Positions 33,371 to 41,958 of a stretch of 64,000 nucleotides of DNA are shown here, in pieces (the stretch's first letter is position 1; each line of letters starts with the position of its first letter). The position numbers and the translations under genes are program-made. Below the pieces are notes generated by a model. That model was not told where the DNA came from, searched no databases, and saw nothing but the letters and a program-made list of their open reading frames with translations. The DNA is from VXYL01 sp965199945. Its GTDB lineage: Bacteria > Pseudomonadota > Gammaproteobacteria > Pseudomonadales > Azotimanducaceae. The stretch is taken from assembly GCA_965199945.1 (NCBI GenBank), contig OZ241354.1, forward strand, positions 1,922,001 through 1,986,000, in the 5' to 3' direction.

Positions 33371-33868
33371 GTGAAATCGCGCGACTTGATAGAGACCGCC
33401 CGCAGCCTGACGGAAATCAGCCCACGGCGGCCCTCCCAGGCCAACCTTCGCCGCGCCGTGAGCACCGCCTACTACGCCATGTTCCACTGCTTGGCGGGGT
33501 GCGCGGCCAATCTGATCATCGGCCGCACACGCAAACCGGCATGGCATCAGACATACCGCGCACTGGAGCACGGCAAGGCAAGGAATGCATGCGAAGACAG
33601 GCGAGCGCTGGCCGCGTTTCCGCCGGAAGTCCGCAACTTTGCCGACATGTTCGTGGCCTTGCAGAAGGCGCGGCAGCAGGCTGACTACGCGCTTGACGGC
33701 CGGTACGACAAGCTGAGAGTACTTGCGGCGATAGACATGGCAGAAGACACCATCGTTCAGTTCGATCAAGCCGGCGTTCAACACCGGCGCGCCTTCGTCG
33801 CCCATGTGCTGTTCAAGCGACGATCAGGCGACGATCACGGGGCGATCATGACGAGGAACGCGAGATGA
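33371..33868 (+). CDS. HEPN-domain protein (copy 2)
   Basis: 165 residues from GTG 33371 (KSRDLIETARSLTE). Same layout as copy 1 at 14551: RRAVSTAYYAMFHCLAG, WHQTYRALEHGKAR, VALQKARQQADYAL; most core residues are identical between the two. The R-x6-H option of copy 1 is lost (Arg to Gln) leaving only R-A-L-E-H. The gene overlaps its partner by ATGA. It lies between murU and rpe, as a cassette set between housekeeping genes. Confidence 0.65.
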   Translation: MKSRDLIETARSLTEISPRRPSQANLRRAVSTAYYAMFHCLAGCAANLIIGRTRKPAWHQTYRALEHGKARNACEDRRALAAFPPEVRNFADMFVALQKARQQADYALDGRYDKLRVLAAIDMAEDTIVQFDQAGVQHRRAFVAHVLFKRRSGDDHGAIMTRNAR

Positions 33869-34164
33869 ACGAACAGCAGATACGCGAGATCGCAGAGGCG
33901 GCTTTCAAGCGCCAGTTCCCGGACGTCAAGCTCGCCCGGGTGAACGTCTGGCCGGGGGTCGGCTTCGAGGACGACTCGCCGGTGGTTGATGTACACATCA
34001 TCTACGACGGCAAGTACGAGCAGTTGAACGCCGCCGGGCTCGTTAATGTGCTCTCGGAGGTCGTTGACAAAGCGTATCGCCAGGTGGAGGACGACCTGGG
34101 CTTTCCCTGCACCAGCTTCTTCGCCAAGTCCGAGCTTGGGCGGCGCGACTTGGCGACGGTGTGA
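33865..34164 (+). CDS. 99-residue partner of HEPN protein (copy 2)
   Basis: MNEQQIREIAEAAFKRQF, then VDVHIIYDGKYEQLNAAGL and a C-terminus FAKSELGRRDLATV that matches copy 1's IAKSDLGERDPTTV. The ATG overlaps the HEPN stop, so production is coupled. Conservation of the pair as a two-gene unit at two loci argues that the proteins work together. Confidence 0.6.
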   Translation: MNEQQIREIAEAAFKRQFPDVKLARVNVWPGVGFEDDSPVVDVHIIYDGKYEQLNAAGLVNVLSEVVDKAYRQVEDDLGFPCTSFFAKSELGRRDLATV

Positions 34165-34268
34165 CGCCATGTGCAGCGCCCGTGCAACGCCCCCGCCCCC
34201 CTCGCGGAGGCACTGCCTGACGCCCTCCAAATGGCCCACGCCTAAATCTTCCGTAACCTGATTCATCT

Positions 34269-35042
34269 GTGACGGTCGGCGCACCGAAGGGCTTGAGACG
34301 AAGGACATTGTCACAGCAGGGGAACCAATCGCGCGCCACCGCGCTGGCGGAACAGCAAACCGGGCCGTGGATCGCGCCGTCCATTCTCGCCGCCGACTTC
34401 GCCAAGCTCGGGGAAGAGGTGGACGACGTGCTCGCGGCCGGCGCCGATCTGGTGCATTTCGACGTCATGGACAGCCACTACGTGCCGAACTTGAGCGTCG
34501 GCCCGCTTGTGCTGCGCGCGCTCCGGCGCCACGGCGTCGCGGCGCCGGTGGACGTTCATCTGATGGCGAATCCAGTCGGGCGGCTGATCGACGACTTCCT
34601 CGCCGCCGGCGCCGACATCGTCTCCATCCACATCGAAGCGACGGACGACCCGCGCCGCGACTTGCGGCGCATTCGCGATGGCGGGGCTTGGGCTGGCCTG
34701 GTCTTCAACGCCGACGTTCCAATCGACGGCCTGGCGGCGCTGCTGGACGCGGTGGATCTGGTGCTCGTGATGTCCGTGCAGGCCGGCTTCGGCGGCCAGT
34801 CGTTCATGCCGTCGAGCCTCGAGAAAGTGCGCGCGGCGCGGCGCATGATCGCGCAGAGCGGACGCGCCGTTCGCTTGGAAATCGACGGCGGCATCAGCGC
34901 GGACAACATCGCCGCCTGCTACGAAGCCGGCGCAGACGCATTCGTTGCCGGCTCGGCGATCTTTGGCGCGCCGGCAAGAGGCGGCGAGCGGGCGGCGGAC
35001 TACCGCGCCGCGATCGACGCCATGCGGGCGCGGATCTCGTGA
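34269..35042 (+). CDS. rpe: Ribulose-phosphate 3-epimerase
   Basis: TIM-barrel epimerase: WIAPSILAADFAKLGEE, the metal-binding HFDVMDSHYVPNLS, DVHLMANP, MSVQAGFGGQSFMP and EIDGGISADNI. The annotated GTG at 34269 gives ~30 extra residues before the conserved domain; a TTG at 34308 is another option and no strong ribosome site separates them. It interconverts ribulose-5-P and xylulose-5-P in the pentose phosphate pathway. The stop overlaps the gph start. Confidence 0.93.
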   Translation: MTVGAPKGLRRRTLSQQGNQSRATALAEQQTGPWIAPSILAADFAKLGEEVDDVLAAGADLVHFDVMDSHYVPNLSVGPLVLRALRRHGVAAPVDVHLMANPVGRLIDDFLAAGADIVSIHIEATDDPRRDLRRIRDGGAWAGLVFNADVPIDGLAALLDAVDLVLVMSVQAGFGGQSFMPSSLEKVRAARRMIAQSGRAVRLEIDGGISADNIAACYEAGADAFVAGSAIFGAPARGGERAADYRAAIDAMRARIS

Positions 35043-35701
35043 GGCGCGTTCAAGAACCAGCGCCCCAGAGCTATCTCTTCGACCTCGACGGCACCCTCGT
35101 GGACACGGCGCCGGATTTGATGCGGGCGCTGAACCATGCGCTGGCGTCGGTGGACTTGCCGCCCGTGGACGAAGCGCTCACCCGGCATTGGGTCGGCCAC
35201 GGCGTGCGCGCCATGCTGCAGGCCGCTTTCGCGCATCACGCGCAGGATTTGGCGCCGGAACGCGTCGACGCTCTCGAAGCCAGCTGCGTGGGCTACTACG
35301 GCGCTCACGTCGCGGACTATTCGCGGCCTTACCCGCATGTGATGGAGACGCTGGCCGCGCTCGCCGAACGCGCGCCGCTGGCGGTGGTAACCAACAAGCC
35401 GACGGCCTTGAGCGAGAGCCTGCTCGAAGCGCTGGACATGACGCGCTTCTTCGGCGTGATCGTGGGGCGCGGCACGACCGCCAAGCCCAAGCCGGATGCC
35501 GCGCCGGCCCTGTACGCTTGCGAATCCCTCGGCGTAGACCCCGCCTCCGCGCTCTTCGTCGGCGACTCGGAGACCGACGTGGCCTGTGCCCGCGCCGCCG
35601 GCTGCGCGGTGGCGATCTACCGCCACGGCTACAACCACGGCATCGCCCCGGAAGCGCTCGGCGCGGACCGCGTGATTGATTCGTTCGCCGATCTCGTCTA
35701 A
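35039..35701 (+). CDS. gph: Phosphoglycolate phosphatase
   Basis: 220 residues from a GTG overlapping the rpe stop. HAD-family motifs: I = YLFDLDGTLVDTAPD, II = LAVVTNKPTAL, III/IV = KPKPDAAPALYAC and ALFVGDSETDVACARAAG. The cap helix with LMRALNHAL is the Gph type. It dephosphorylates 2-phosphoglycolate from oxidative DNA repair. The order rpe-gph-trpE is common in gammaproteobacteria. Confidence 0.92.
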   Translation: MRRVQEPAPQSYLFDLDGTLVDTAPDLMRALNHALASVDLPPVDEALTRHWVGHGVRAMLQAAFAHHAQDLAPERVDALEASCVGYYGAHVADYSRPYPHVMETLAALAERAPLAVVTNKPTALSESLLEALDMTRFFGVIVGRGTTAKPKPDAAPALYACESLGVDPASALFVGDSETDVACARAAGCAVAIYRHGYNHGIAPEALGADRVIDSFADLV

Positions 35702-35790
35702 CGTCGCCGCCTTCCTTTGGCTCCAAGTGGCGAGTTCGGCAGGCATCGTGAAGAGCGAGAAGGCGCACCCCCGCTGGCGATGAAACGCAA

Positions 35791-35810
35791 GCGGCCCTGA
35801 CAAGGGCCGC
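35791..35810 (+). terminator. Perfect 8-bp hairpin before trpE
   Basis: GCGGCCCT / AGGGCCGC with a GACA loop, 40 bases before the trpE ATG. A pyrimidine-rich but interrupted T stretch (CTTTCTTGTT) begins 13 bases later. It could end gph transcription or act as a trp attenuator; the only Trp codon nearby is one TGG in a short upstream frame, so attenuation by Trp-tRNA is weakly supported. Confidence 0.4.
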
Positions 35811-35850
35811 GGAACGTGCGTGCTTTCTTGTTCTCCACTTAGGCGCTGCC

Positions 35851-37371
35851 ATGAACCAGCAGGAATTCGACGCCCTTGCCAGCCAGGGCTTTACCCACAT
35901 CCCGGTCGTCCTCGAGATCCTCGCGGACTTGGAGACGCCGCTCTCCACCTATCTGAAGCTCGCCGACGCGCCCTATTCCTATCTGCTCGAATCGGCGGCG
36001 CAAGGCGGCGAGAAGTGGGCGCGCTATTCCATCATCGGCTTGCCCGCGCGCACCGTGCTGCGCGTTCGCGGCGACACCCTCGCCACGCTGCAAGACGGGC
36101 GCGTGATCGACACTCAGCACGCGGACGATCCCCTTGCCGCCATTGAAGCGTTTGCCAAGGGTTTCGTGGTGCCAGACCTGCCGCACCTGCCGCGCTTCTT
36201 CGGCGGACTGGTGGGCTACTTCGGCTACGACACCGTGCGCTACGTGGAGCGGCGGCTTGCGGACTCGGCGCCGCCGGACGACATGGACACGCCGGACATC
36301 CTGCTCATGGTCTCCACGGACGTGGTGATCTTCGACAACGTCTCGGGCCGCATGAAGCTGGTCGCACTTGCCGAGGCTTCAAAGCCCGGCGCCCTGAACG
36401 CCGCCAAGGAGGCACTCGCCAAACGCGCCGCGCTGCTCGACGCCTCGGCGCCGGCCATCGCTTCGTCGAGCGCCAATCAGCCCATCGAGGAGGAGGACTT
36501 CGTCTCCGCCTTCGGGCGCGAGCAGTTCATGGATGCGGTGGAACGCATCCGCGAGTACATCCGCGCCGGCGACGTGATGCAGGTGGTGCTCTCGCAGCGC
36601 ATGTCCATTCCCTTCGCCAGCGCGCCGATCAATCTCTATCGGGCGCTGCGCAGCCTGAATCCGTCGCCGTACATGGTCTTCATGCATCTCGACGGCTTCC
36701 ACATCGTCAGCTCGTCGCCGGAAATCCTGGCGCGGGTCGAGCCGGTGGAAGGGGATGCGGAGCGCTCGCGGAAGCGCCGCAAGATCGTCAACCGGCCCTT
36801 GGCCGGCACCCGGCGACGGGGCCGCACCGAGGCCGAGGATCGGGCGATGGAGGAAGAACTCGTCAACGACCCCAAGGAAATCGCCGAGCACCTGATGCTG
36901 ATCGACTTGGGCCGCAACGACGTCGGCCGGGTGGCGAAGATCGGCAGCGTCGAGGTGACGGAACAGTTCGTCGTCGAGCGCTATTCGCACGTGATGCACC
37001 TCTCGTCGAACGTCGTCGGCGAGCTCGAAGACGGCAAGACGGCCATGGACGTGCTGCGCGCCACGCTGCCGGTGGGCACCCTCTCCGGCGCCCCGAAGAT
37101 CCGCGCCATGGAGATCATCGACGAGCTGGAGCCGGTGAAGCGCGGCATCTACGGCGGCGCCATCGGCTACCTGGCCTGGAACGGCAACATGGACACGGCC
37201 ATCGCCATCCGCACCGCCATCGTCAAGGACGGCACCCTGTACATCCAAGCCGGCGGCGGCGTCGTGGCCGATTCCGTACCGCGCCTGGAGTGGAAGGAGA
37301 GCATGAACAAGGGGCGCGCGATCTTCCAAGCGGCGCGCTTGGCCGAATCGTCCTTCCGCACGTTGGATTGA
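35851..37371 (+). CDS. trpE: Anthranilate synthase component I
   Basis: 506 residues. The tryptophan-feedback site is recognisable in the N-domain (YSYLLESAAQGGEKWARYS, L-L-E-S motif). The chorismate-binding domain carries GDVMQVVLSQRM, SPEILARVEP, HLMLIDLGRNDVGR, and TLSGAPKIRAMEIIDE. It converts chorismate and ammonia to anthranilate with TrpG. No trpG, trpD or trpC follows: the next genes are a minus-strand HepT/MntA module. Confidence 0.96.
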   Translation: MNQQEFDALASQGFTHIPVVLEILADLETPLSTYLKLADAPYSYLLESAAQGGEKWARYSIIGLPARTVLRVRGDTLATLQDGRVIDTQHADDPLAAIEAFAKGFVVPDLPHLPRFFGGLVGYFGYDTVRYVERRLADSAPPDDMDTPDILLMVSTDVVIFDNVSGRMKLVALAEASKPGALNAAKEALAKRAALLDASAPAIASSSANQPIEEEDFVSAFGREQFMDAVERIREYIRAGDVMQVVLSQRMSIPFASAPINLYRALRSLNPSPYMVFMHLDGFHIVSSSPEILARVEPVEGDAERSRKRRKIVNRPLAGTRRRGRTEAEDRAMEEELVNDPKEIAEHLMLIDLGRNDVGRVAKIGSVEVTEQFVVERYSHVMHLSSNVVGELEDGKTAMDVLRATLPVGTLSGAPKIRAMEIIDELEPVKRGIYGGAIGYLAWNGNMDTAIAIRTAIVKDGTLYIQAGGGVVADSVPRLEWKESMNKGRAIFQAARLAESSFRTLD

Positions 37372-37458
37372 GTGCGGCCAGTGCCATCGCGCCGAGCCCA
37401 ACGGGCTGCGACGGCAAAGGAGCTGTGTGTTCACCCCGACCAACGACGTACATGGCGG

Positions 37459-37845
37459 TCATCGAATGAAGGGGTCTTGGCGGCGTTCCCGCACCGGAGG
37501 CGTCTTGTGCTGCTCGACGCTCTCCCTCAAGTCGGGAAGGCGGCGTATCCCGTTCCACAGAGCGGCGGGCATGACGTCGATGTATTCGTGGGCGAGGTTG
37601 TTCCGCAGCGTCCTGTAGTACTTCGTCAGATCGGGGTCCGCATGGCCACTACCCTCCCAGATGTCCTGGCATACGGCCGCCAGCCATCCGTGCGCTTCCC
37701 TCTGCAACCTCTTGCTCGCCTCGAACTCGGCGTAGTCCACGCCGTTGAACGCGGCGACGGCGTTGTCGATCTCTTTCAGAGTGCGTTCCCTGCACTCCGC
37801 GAACGTGGGCCTTCGTCTCTTCGAGGAGGACGGTCTGGGCATCAA
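37459..37845 (-). CDS. HEPN toxin of a HepT/MntA-type module
   Basis: 128 residues, helical. The catalytic motif R-x4-H-x-Y is exact: RNNLAHEYIDV (~residue 85-92), preceded by ALAAVCQDIW-like helix WLAAVCQDIWEG. This is the RNase-type HEPN of HepT toxins. Its start overlaps the MntA stop by 4 bases. In characterised pairs MntA adds AMP to the tyrosine of this motif and silences the RNase. Confidence 0.75.
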   Translation of the reverse strand: MMPRPSSSKRRRPTFAECRERTLKEIDNAVAAFNGVDYAEFEASKRLQREAHGWLAAVCQDIWEGSGHADPDLTKYYRTLRNNLAHEYIDVMPAALWNGIRRLPDLRESVEQHKTPPVRERRQDPFIR

Positions 37846-38165
37846 AGCACCCTAACCAAGTCCTCGCCGGCGGTCGCCGCTAGCCGCTCGCCCAGAGGAA
37901 GCGTTGCGAAGTCGACATGCCGCGGGAAGTTCGCCCGCAGGAAGTCGGCGATGTCGTACTCGGCCTCGAAGACGAAGGGATCGCGCAGGCGTACCGCGAT
38001 GTCGATGTCGCTGTCTTCGCGGTCGTCCCCGCGAGCCACGCTACCAAAGAGCCAGACCTCGTCCGCGCCGAGCCTTGCCAGTTCCTCGGACAGGGAACGC
38101 AGGAGTGCCGTAGCGGCCGCTTTGGCGGGCGGACGCAGTTCCGGTACCGTCGCGACGGTGCTCAT
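37842..38165 (-). CDS. MntA-type minimal nucleotidyltransferase antitoxin
   Basis: 107 residues. The signature G-S-x10-D-x-D is exact: FGSVARGDDREDSDIDIAV. Small size and coupling to the HEPN gene are typical for MntA antitoxins, which adenylylate their partner HEPN protein. First gene of the pair. The module lies between trpE and an acyl-CoA dehydrogenase gene. Confidence 0.8.
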   Translation of the reverse strand: MSTVATVPELRPPAKAAATALLRSLSEELARLGADEVWLFGSVARGDDREDSDIDIAVRLRDPFVFEAEYDIADFLRANFPRHVDFATLPLGERLAATAGEDLVRVL

Positions 38166-38358
38166 GATCGTTCCAACCTCGCCTTGACCGCCCCATCATA
38201 CTCCGATGTCCAGCCTTCGATGGAAACGCACAGGGACACAAGGAAGCACTAGGCAGCATCTTCCCGCTTCTTCACTGCCGGCCGGCGTACTTCAGGTGAT
38301 TGCCCCGGCAACAAGCCCACGCCCAATATGATCTTCCTCGGGTACCTTTGTTTGGAAT

Positions 38359-38380
38359 CGCCAATTGACTAGGATTGGCG
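38359..38380 (+). promoter_or_regulatory. Inverted-repeat operator candidate before the acyl-CoA dehydrogenase
   Basis: CGCCAAT and ATTGGCG (38359-38365 and 38374-38380) are perfect 7-bp arms around an 8-base spacer. A TTGACT that could serve as a -35 begins at the last base of the left arm (38365-38370). It sits 27 bases before the start at 38407. The shape is that of a TetR- or PsrA-type repressor site; no regulator gene is adjacent. Confidence 0.45.
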
Positions 38381-38406
38381 GCGACGCTTGATCCGAGGGG
38401 TTGCCA

Positions 38407-39588
38407 ATGTCTTTCAGAAGCGAAGCCCGCGCTTGGCTGGACGCCAATTGCCCAGCCAGCTGCCGCGGCCCCGGCGAGGTGCCGGGCGGCGGCACCAAGG
38501 CGCCGATGACGGACGACCAGCGGCTGTGGCTCGAACGCTGCGCCGACCGCGGCTTCTCCGTGCCCACCTGGCCGACCGAATACGGCGGCGCCGGCCTCGA
38601 CACGGACGACTACGTGGCGCTGCTCGAGGAGATGCGCGAGCTCGGCGTTCGGGCGCCCGTGGCGGGCATGGGCACGGCGATGATCGGCCCGACGCTGCTC
38701 GAATACGGCACGGACGAGCAGAAAGCCCGCCATCTGCCGCGCATCGCCCGTGGCGAGGTGTGGTGGTGCCAAGGCTACTCGGAGCCGAGTTCCGGCTCGG
38801 ACCTCGCCTCCCTGCGCACCCGCGCCGAAGACAACGGCGATCACTTCGTGGTGAACGGGCAGAAGATCTGGACCTCTGGCGCCTTCAACGCCGATTGGAT
38901 CTTCTGCCTCGTGCGCACCGACCCGGACGTGCCCAAGCATGACGGCATCAGCTTCCTGCTCTTCACCATGAACCAGCCCGGCGTGACGGTGCGGCCCATC
39001 CGCCTGATCTCCGGCAACTCGCCCTTCTGCGAGACCTTCTTTGACAACGCCATCGCGCAGAAGGACGACCTGGTCGGCAGCCTCAACAAGGGCTGGACCG
39101 TCGCCAAGCGCCTGCTGCAGCACGAGCGCTCCGGCATCTCGATGCTGGCGAGCGGCGAGAACCGCGAATCGGGCCCCGAACTGCCCGAGCTGGCCCGCCG
39201 CTACGCCGGCGTAGACGGCAACGGCGGTGCGAACGGCGGACGCATCGACGATCCCGTGCTGCGCGACGCCATCGCCAGCCACGACATCGACAGCCACGCC
39301 TTCCGCCTGACGCAGCGGCGCACGGTGGAGGAATCCGAAGGCGCGACGCCCGGCCCGGCCACGTCCATCTTCAAGTACCGCGGCGCCAACCTGCGCAAGC
39401 AGCGCGCGGAACTGCAGGTGTCCATCATGGGCACTCAGGGCGTCGGCTGGGAGGGCGAGGCATTCGCGGGAACGGAACTGGCGACGACCCGCAACTGGCT
39501 CGGCGGCAAGGCCGGCTCCATTGCCGGCGGCAGCAACGAAGTCCAGCTCAACATCATCGCCAAGCGCGTCCTGGGGCTGCCGGATTAG
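38407..39588 (+). CDS. Acyl-CoA dehydrogenase
   Basis: 393 residues from ATG 38407 with GAGGGG 7 bases upstream. FAD-linked ACAD features: CQGYSEPSSGSDLASL (FAD/substrate loop), NGQKIWTSGAFNADWIFCLV, and the C-terminal NWLGGKAGSIAGGSNEVQLNIIAKRVLGLP. The E-x-x-S-G-S-D loop and end resemble the large-substrate/steroid-type ACADs of Actinobacteria and marine gammaproteobacteria more than short-chain enzymes. Oxidises an acyl-CoA at C2-C3. Apparently monocistronic. Confidence 0.88.
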   Translation: MSFRSEARAWLDANCPASCRGPGEVPGGGTKAPMTDDQRLWLERCADRGFSVPTWPTEYGGAGLDTDDYVALLEEMRELGVRAPVAGMGTAMIGPTLLEYGTDEQKARHLPRIARGEVWWCQGYSEPSSGSDLASLRTRAEDNGDHFVVNGQKIWTSGAFNADWIFCLVRTDPDVPKHDGISFLLFTMNQPGVTVRPIRLISGNSPFCETFFDNAIAQKDDLVGSLNKGWTVAKRLLQHERSGISMLASGENRESGPELPELARRYAGVDGNGGANGGRIDDPVLRDAIASHDIDSHAFRLTQRRTVEESEGATPGPATSIFKYRGANLRKQRAELQVSIMGTQGVGWEGEAFAGTELATTRNWLGGKAGSIAGGSNEVQLNIIAKRVLGLPD

Positions 39589-39657
39589 GCGGTGGCCTCC
39601 CTAGCCCGCAAGGGCAGGGCTGTCTCGGCCTTGATCCGTTCGCCAGGTTCGCGGATG

Positions 39658-39810
39658 TCATGGCGGCACTTCGCTGGTTACTCTAGGTGCGGACTCACTA
39701 CGCAAGGCGCGGCTTAAGCAGCCAGGACAGCGGCAGTCGTCGGCCAGCACGAAGTGGCGCTCGGTCGGGTTCTTCACGGAACCCGACCCGTCCAAGTAGA
39801 GCAGGTACAT
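39658..39810 (-). pseudogene. DUF3800 gene, 5' fragment
   Basis: The first ~23 codons from ATG 39810 read MYLLYLDGSGSVKNPTERHF, then VLA, which is the characteristic DUF3800 N-terminus (normally M-Y-L-L-Y-L-D-E-S-G). The active-site-like Glu is changed to Gly and homology stops after VLA; the frame ends at 39658. A decayed remnant. The remaining sequence of 39589-40016 contains no gene I can support. Confidence 0.6.
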
Positions 39811-40016
39811 CCGAAAGGAACCTCAAGCCAAGCCGCAGCTAGGTGGGGCACCTGGCCCCAGCGGACCGTGTAGCCACAGCCCTCCCAACCGCGTGAATGG
39901 AATGTTCCTCGCCGTTCGACGGGTTGTCAAGTCGCGCTGCCGTCCTGCAGGCTGTGAAGTCGCTCCATGCGCTATGATCGAACAGGTCTCTGGAGGCAGC
40001 CGAGGAACCTTGGAGG

Positions 40017-40691
40017 GTGCGCACGCAATTGGCCGCGCAAGGGCTGCAAGTCATCGGCGCCGGCTTCGGCCGCACCGGTACGCTCTCGCTGAAGAAGGCG
40101 TTGGAGACGCTCGGCTTCGACAAGTGCTACCACATGGCCGAGGTCGCGGCGCATGCCGAACACACTGCGCTGTGGCGGGCCGCGTGGCGTGGCGAAGCGC
40201 CTTGGGAGCAGCTCTTCGACGGCTACGCGGCAGCCGTGGATTGGCCGGCCGCGGCATTCTGGCCGCGGCTCATGGAGGTCTATCCCCAGGCCAAAGTGAT
40301 CCTCACCGTGCGCGATGCGGAGAGCTGGTACGCGAGCGCCCAGCGCACCATCTTTCAATCCATGAAGGACGGCCTGCGGGCAACCGACCCGGAACGCCGC
40401 GAGCGGCTGCGGATGGCAGCCGAGATCATCGTCGACGGCACCTTCGGCGGCGATCTCGACGACAAGGCGAACGCCATCGCCGTCTACGAGGCGAACGTGG
40501 CGCGGGCGCAGCGGGAAGTGCCTGCCGAGCGGCTGATCGTCTTCGACCCCCGCGACGGCTGGCAGCCGCTCTGCCGCGCCTTCGACTTGCCGGTGCCGGA
40601 CGAACCCTATCCGCGCATCAACACCACCGAAGAGTTCATCGAACGCTGGCGGGGCGGCAATCCCAACCGCGCGCTGCGCGAGGGCGGCTAA
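40017..40691 (+). CDS. Sulfotransferase family protein
   Basis: 224 residues from GTG 40017, which directly follows TTGGAGG; TTG 40029 would give better spacing and the same domain. PAPS-dependent fold: 5'-phosphosulfate loop VIGAGFGRTGTLSLKKAL, and 3'-phosphate region VILTVRDAESWYAS. C-terminal RINTTEEFIERW is typical of the P-loop sulfotransferase-like proteins of ~220 residues. Acceptor unknown; stands alone. Confidence 0.8.
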   Translation: MRTQLAAQGLQVIGAGFGRTGTLSLKKALETLGFDKCYHMAEVAAHAEHTALWRAAWRGEAPWEQLFDGYAAAVDWPAAAFWPRLMEVYPQAKVILTVRDAESWYASAQRTIFQSMKDGLRATDPERRERLRMAAEIIVDGTFGGDLDDKANAIAVYEANVARAQREVPAERLIVFDPRDGWQPLCRAFDLPVPDEPYPRINTTEEFIERWRGGNPNRALREGG

Positions 40692-40720
40692 GCCAGCGTC
40701 CGGCGGCCTGGCCGGAGCGC

Positions 40721-41920
40721 CTACGAAATCTCCACTGCTGCCGCGACCGCCCGCGCCTTGCGGCGCGCTTCGGCGATGTCCGATCCAGCGGCCAGCGCCA
40801 CGCCCATGCGCCGCTCGCGCCGCACGTCGGGCTTGCCGAACAGCCGCAGTTGCGTGTCGGGCCGCGCGAGCGCGGCGGCAAGATTGCCGAAGGTCGGCGC
40901 TTTCAACGGGCCATGCGCCGTCACCACCGCGGAAGCGCACGGCCCCCGCTGCCGCACGCCGGGAATCGGCAAGCCCAGGATGGCGCACACATGCAGCGCG
41001 AACTGCGACAAATCCTGGCTCAAGAGCGTGACCATGCCGGTGTCGTGCGGGCGCGGGCTCGCTTCGCTGAAGATCACGTCGTCGCCGCGCACGAAGAACT
41101 CCACGCCGAAGACGCCCGCGCCGCCGAGTTCGGCGGTCACCAGCCCGGCGATGCGGCGACATTCGGCAAGGGCAGCTGGCCGCATCGGCTGCGGCTGCCA
41201 GGACTCCCGATAGTCGCCCCGCTCCTGGCGGTGGCCGATCGGTTCGCAGAAAGTCGTGCCGGATGCGTGCCGCACGGTCAGCAGCGTCACCTCGAAGTCG
41301 AAGTCCACGAAGCCTTCGACGATGACCTTCCCTGACTCGCCCCGCGCATCCGCGCTGGCACGGCGCCACGCGGCGTCGCCTTCGCTGCGGTTGCGCACGA
41401 CGGACTGGCCCTTGCCCGAGGAACTCATCGACGGCTTGACGATGCAGGGCAGGCCGATGGCTACCAAGGCGTCGTGGAACTCCCGCTCGCTGCTGGCGAA
41501 ACGATAGGGGGAGGTGGCGACGCCCAGCTGTTCCGCGGCGAGGCGGCGGATGCCTTCGCGGTCCATGGCGAGCGCCGCCGCCCGCGCCGTCGGCACGATG
41601 CGCCAGCCTTCGGATTCCAGAGCGAGCAGCTCGGTCGTGGCGATGGCCTCGATCTCCGGAATCACGAGCGCCGGCTGCTCCTGCTCGATCACGCGCCGCA
41701 GCGCGGCGCCGTCGCGCATGTCCAGCACATGGGAACGGTGCGCGACCTGCATGGCCGGCGCATTGGCGTAGCGGTCTACGGCGATGGTCTCCACGCCGAG
41801 CCGCTGCAGCTCGATGACAACTTCCTTGCCGAGTTCGCCAGCGCCAAGCAGCAGCGCCCGGGTCGCCGTTTCGGCAAGCGGCGTGCCGATGCGCGGGAGA
41901 GCGTCCTCAGGCGGCGGCAC
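40721..41920 (-). CDS. purT: Formate-dependent phosphoribosylglycinamide formyltransferase
   Basis: 399 residues. ATP-grasp enzyme: LLLGAGELGKEVVIELQRLG, EIEAIATTELLALE, CIVKPSMSSSGKGQS (ATP lid), FGVEFFVRGDDVIFSEASPRPHDTG (metal site). It formylates GAR with formate and ATP in purine synthesis, bypassing folate. Minus strand, 38 bases after the carbonic-anhydrase-like gene, so possibly cotranscribed with it. Confidence 0.96.
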   Translation of the reverse strand: MPPPEDALPRIGTPLAETATRALLLGAGELGKEVVIELQRLGVETIAVDRYANAPAMQVAHRSHVLDMRDGAALRRVIEQEQPALVIPEIEAIATTELLALESEGWRIVPTARAAALAMDREGIRRLAAEQLGVATSPYRFASSEREFHDALVAIGLPCIVKPSMSSSGKGQSVVRNRSEGDAAWRRASADARGESGKVIVEGFVDFDFEVTLLTVRHASGTTFCEPIGHRQERGDYRESWQPQPMRPAALAECRRIAGLVTAELGGAGVFGVEFFVRGDDVIFSEASPRPHDTGMVTLLSQDLSQFALHVCAILGLPIPGVRQRGPCASAVVTAHGPLKAPTFGNLAAALARPDTQLRLFGKPDVRRERRMGVALAAGSDIAEARRKARAVAAAVEIS

Positions 41921-41958
41921 GGCGGCCCTCGCATGAAAGCACGCGGCGCGGCACCGCC

